Shown: positions 61,947 to 64,000 of the stretch, in pieces
How positions within the stretch are numbered: the stretch's first letter is position 1
How the letters are laid out: every line of letters begins with the position of its first letter
Origin: Pirellulales bacterium
Lineage (GTDB): Bacteria; Planctomycetota; Planctomycetia; Pirellulales; Thermoguttaceae
Direction: 5' to 3'
Assembly (NCBI GenBank): GCA_016931995.1
Contig: JAFGDS010000059.1
Span: 1-64,000 of the forward strand
DNA length: 64,000 bases
Translations under genes and position numbers: made by a program
Notes under the pieces: generated by a model
The model's input: the letters and a program-made list of their open reading frames with translations, nothing else
The model's database searches: none
What the model was told of the DNA's origin: nothing

Positions 61947-63245
61947 GTGCGCATTCTCTACGTTTCGCAATACTTCCCGCCCGAGATGGGCGCTCCGTCC
62001 GCCCGCGTGTACGACATGGCGAGGAACTGGGTCGCCCAAGGGCACGAGGTGACCGTGCTGACGGCGTTCGCGCATCACCCCGTCGGCGTGAAGGCGCCCG
62101 AAGACCGCGGCGTCATCACCCGGCGCGAGACCGTCGACGGCATCGACGTGGTTCGGACCTACGTCTACGCCGCGCCGAACCGCGGGATCGCCAGACGCAT
62201 GCTCTCGTATGCCTCGTTCATGATGTCGGCCACGGCGATCGGATTCTTCCGAGTGCGCCGACCGGACGTGGTGATTGCCACGTCGCCGCAACTGCTCTGC
62301 GGCGTCGCCGGATATCTGCTGGCGTGCCTCCTGCGGCGTCCGTTCGTGTTTGAAGTCCGCGATCTTTGGCCCGAATCCATTCTGGCCACGGCCGTCGTCC
62401 AGCGCGAGAACGCGTTCATCCGCGCGCTCAAGGCCGTCGCCCGCCACCTGTACCGCCGCTGCGACCGGATCGTCGCGGTGGGCGAGGGCTACGCGACGGG
62501 CATCCATGCGCTCTACGGCATCGATCCGGGAAAGATGAGCATCATCCACAACGGAATCGACGCGTCGCTGTTTCGGCCCGGCCCGCGCGACAACGACGTG
62601 CGGCGCGAGTACGGTTGGGGCGACAAGTTCGTGGCCCTCTACCTGGGCACGCACGGCCTGGCTCACGGCCTGGAGAGCGTCTTGCGCGCCGCGCGCACGA
62701 TGCGAGACGACCCAAACACGTTGTTCGTCCTCGTTGGCGAAGGCGCGGAGAAGGACCGGCTCAAAGCGCTGGCGGCCGAATGGGGCCTCCCCAACGTCCA
62801 GTTCATCGACCAGCAGCCGCGCCGCCGCGTCGTGGACTTTTACGCCGCCTGCGACGTCGGAGTCGTCTGTCTCCGCGACGCCCCGCGATTCCAGGAGGTC
62901 CTTCCCTCCAAGATCTTCGAGTATTTCGGCATGGAAAGGCCAATCGTGCTCGGCGTGTCGGGCGAGGCCGCCAAGCTCGTCCGGCGCGCGGACGCCGGCG
63001 TGTGCGTGCCGCCGGAGGACTCCGACGCCCTCGTGGCCGCGATCCAACAACTTGCCGACGCCCCCCGGCAACTCGAGGAAATGGGACGCCGCGGCCGGGC
63101 GTTCGTCCTCAAACACTTCAACCGCGCGGAGTTGGCGGCCAAGTACGTGCGCGTCCTCGATGCCGTGATCCAGCGAGGCGAGGCGCCGGCCGAATCGGCA
63201 TTCACCATCGGACGGCCGGCTTGCGGCAACGGTCCAGACGGATGA
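61947..63245 (+). CDS. Glycosyltransferase, GT4 family (WbuB-like)
   Basis: This is a 432-residue GT-B enzyme. GTG 61947 has an AGAAGAGG RBS at 8 nt and gives the family N-terminus RILYVSQYFPPEMGAPSARV; longer ATG starts would overlap the heparinase gene. Also present are EVRDLWPESILATAVV and IHNGIDASLFRP. VGEGAEKDRLKALAAEWGLPNV and the acceptor/donor end block PSKIFEYFGMERPIVLGVSG fit WbuB-like GT4 transferases. It likely adds an N-acetylated sugar to the lipid-linked unit. The end overlaps an in-frame ATG of the next gene (ATGA). Confidence 0.92.
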   Translation: MRILYVSQYFPPEMGAPSARVYDMARNWVAQGHEVTVLTAFAHHPVGVKAPEDRGVITRRETVDGIDVVRTYVYAAPNRGIARRMLSYASFMMSATAIGFFRVRRPDVVIATSPQLLCGVAGYLLACLLRRPFVFEVRDLWPESILATAVVQRENAFIRALKAVARHLYRRCDRIVAVGEGYATGIHALYGIDPGKMSIIHNGIDASLFRPGPRDNDVRREYGWGDKFVALYLGTHGLAHGLESVLRAARTMRDDPNTLFVLVGEGAEKDRLKALAAEWGLPNVQFIDQQPRRRVVDFYAACDVGVVCLRDAPRFQEVLPSKIFEYFGMERPIVLGVSGEAAKLVRRADAGVCVPPEDSDALVAAIQQLADAPRQLEEMGRRGRAFVLKHFNRAELAAKYVRVLDAVIQRGEAPAESAFTIGRPACGNGPDG

Positions 63246-63286
63246 CAATGGAGCGTCCGGACTGGCCCATTTCACCAAGACAATCC

Positions 63287-64000
63287 ATGGCAAGAGAACA
63301 CACCGTGACCCATCCGCGTTTCGCCTGCATCGTCGGGGCCCGTCCCAACTTCATGAAGATGGCCCCGTTGCTCCGCGCGCTCGGGGCGCATCCGGGCGTC
63401 GAAACCGTGTTGGTTCACACCGGCCAGCACTACGACAAAAACCTGTCCGACGTCTTCTTCGAAGAACTGGAAATGAAACGGCCGGACGTGAGCCTCGATG
63501 TGGGCTCCGGCTCGCACGCCCAACAGACCGCCCGCGTGCTCGAACGTTTTGAAGAGGTCCTGCAAAACGCGGCGGCCGAGGGCAAGCCGTTCAATCGGGT
63601 CATCGTGGTCGGCGACGTGAACTCGACCATGGCCACCACGCTGGCCGCCGTGAAGCTCGGCGTGCCCGTGGCCCACGTCGAGGCCGGTCTGCGGAGCTTC
63701 GACCGAACCATGCCCGAGGAGATCAACCGCATCCTGACCGACGCCGTGGCCGATCTGCTGTTCGTCTCCGAGCCGGCCGGGATGGAGAATCTCCGCAACG
63801 AGGGCCACCGGGAGGAAGAACTCAAGCTGGTCGGCAACGTGATGATCGACACGCTCCTGACGCTCCTGCCCAAGGCGCGAAGCCGCGACACGCTCGCGCG
63901 GCTGGGTGTCGCGCCGGGCGGGTACGGTCTGGTCACGCTGCACCGGCCGGCCAACGTCGATCGGCCCGAGACGCTTGGCCCCATGCTCGACGTGCTCGCC
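63287..64000 (+). CDS. wecB: UDP-N-acetylglucosamine 2-epimerase, partial (cut by window end)
   Basis: The first 238 residues of a non-hydrolysing UDP-GlcNAc 2-epimerase, making UDP-ManNAc. The frame stays open to the window end. Family blocks are CIVGARPNFMKMAPLLRAL, LVHTGQHYDKNLSDVFFEEL, VVGDVNSTMATTLAAVKLGV, HVEAGLRSFDRTMPEEINR and GNVMIDTLL. ATG 63287 is preferred, but in-frame ATG 63242 overlaps the GT4 stop (ATGA) and GTG 63305 is also possible. ManNAc-type sugars in the repeat unit are implied. Confidence 0.93.
   Translation, partial: MAREHTVTHPRFACIVGARPNFMKMAPLLRALGAHPGVETVLVHTGQHYDKNLSDVFFEELEMKRPDVSLDVGSGSHAQQTARVLERFEEVLQNAAAEGKPFNRVIVVGDVNSTMATTLAAVKLGVPVAHVEAGLRSFDRTMPEEINRILTDAVADLLFVSEPAGMENLRNEGHREEELKLVGNVMIDTLLTLLPKARSRDTLARLGVAPGGYGLVTLHRPANVDRPETLGPMLDVLA

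Overview
The window is a GC-rich chromosomal segment that most resembles a planctomycete (Planctomycetota, perhaps Pirellulales-like; an inference, not a search result). Four secreted proteins end in PEP-CTERM sorting signals, and an exosortase, EpsI and exopolysaccharide locus lies in the same window. TopA has a lysine/alanine-rich, H1-like tail. The BON-domain protein, the SurA-like protein and the tandem UvrA fit the same picture. Many families of short palindromic repeats lie between genes.

Layout. 0.5-3 kb: BON-domain secreted protein, an unknown membrane-anchored protein and an ISL3-type transposase remnant. 3-13 kb: topA (-), divergent SurA-like protein (+), EF-hand esterase (-), galE with an overlapping RmlC-like epimerase gene, and xthA. 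13-17 kb: secreted GH36 alpha-galactosidase (-) and a DNRLRE/PEP-CTERM protein (-). 17-24 kb: one 2335-codon gene encoding two complete UvrA units in tandem plus an unassigned C-terminal region. 24-26 kb: ilvN-ilvC (-). 26-33 kb: FGE-fold PEP-CTERM protein, a lone receiver protein (-), a large phosphohexomutase, a small hypothetical, and proA-fliM (-). 33.6-37.5 kb: two tandem paralogous PEP-CTERM repeat proteins. 37.7-44 kb: rhomboid-like membrane protein with a zinc ribbon, folP, LptE-like and BamD/TPR lipoproteins, recO, tRNA-Pro and pyrF.

44.7-64 kb is a co-oriented surface-polysaccharide/exosortase locus: exosortase, Wzc-type chain-length regulator and kinase, WecA/TagO-type initiating transferase, EpsI, Wzx flippase, Wzy-like polymerase, GT4, GT2, a PaaK/CapK-like adenylating enzyme, a dehydrogenase-Gfo/Idh fusion, a heparinase II/III-family protein, a second GT4 and a WecB-type UDP-GlcNAc 2-epimerase cut by the window end. 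Together they are expected to build and export a lipid-linked polysaccharide. The exosortase should process PEP-CTERM proteins such as the four encoded 7-29 kb upstream. galE and the phosphohexomutase could supply sugar precursors.

The strongest points for follow-up are the single-chain double UvrA with a dispersed palindromic repeat translated in frame as a linker, the cysteine-less FGE-fold PEP-CTERM protein, the tandem PEP-CTERM paralogs, an atypical KARI cofactor loop, and several unrelated intergenic repeat families.
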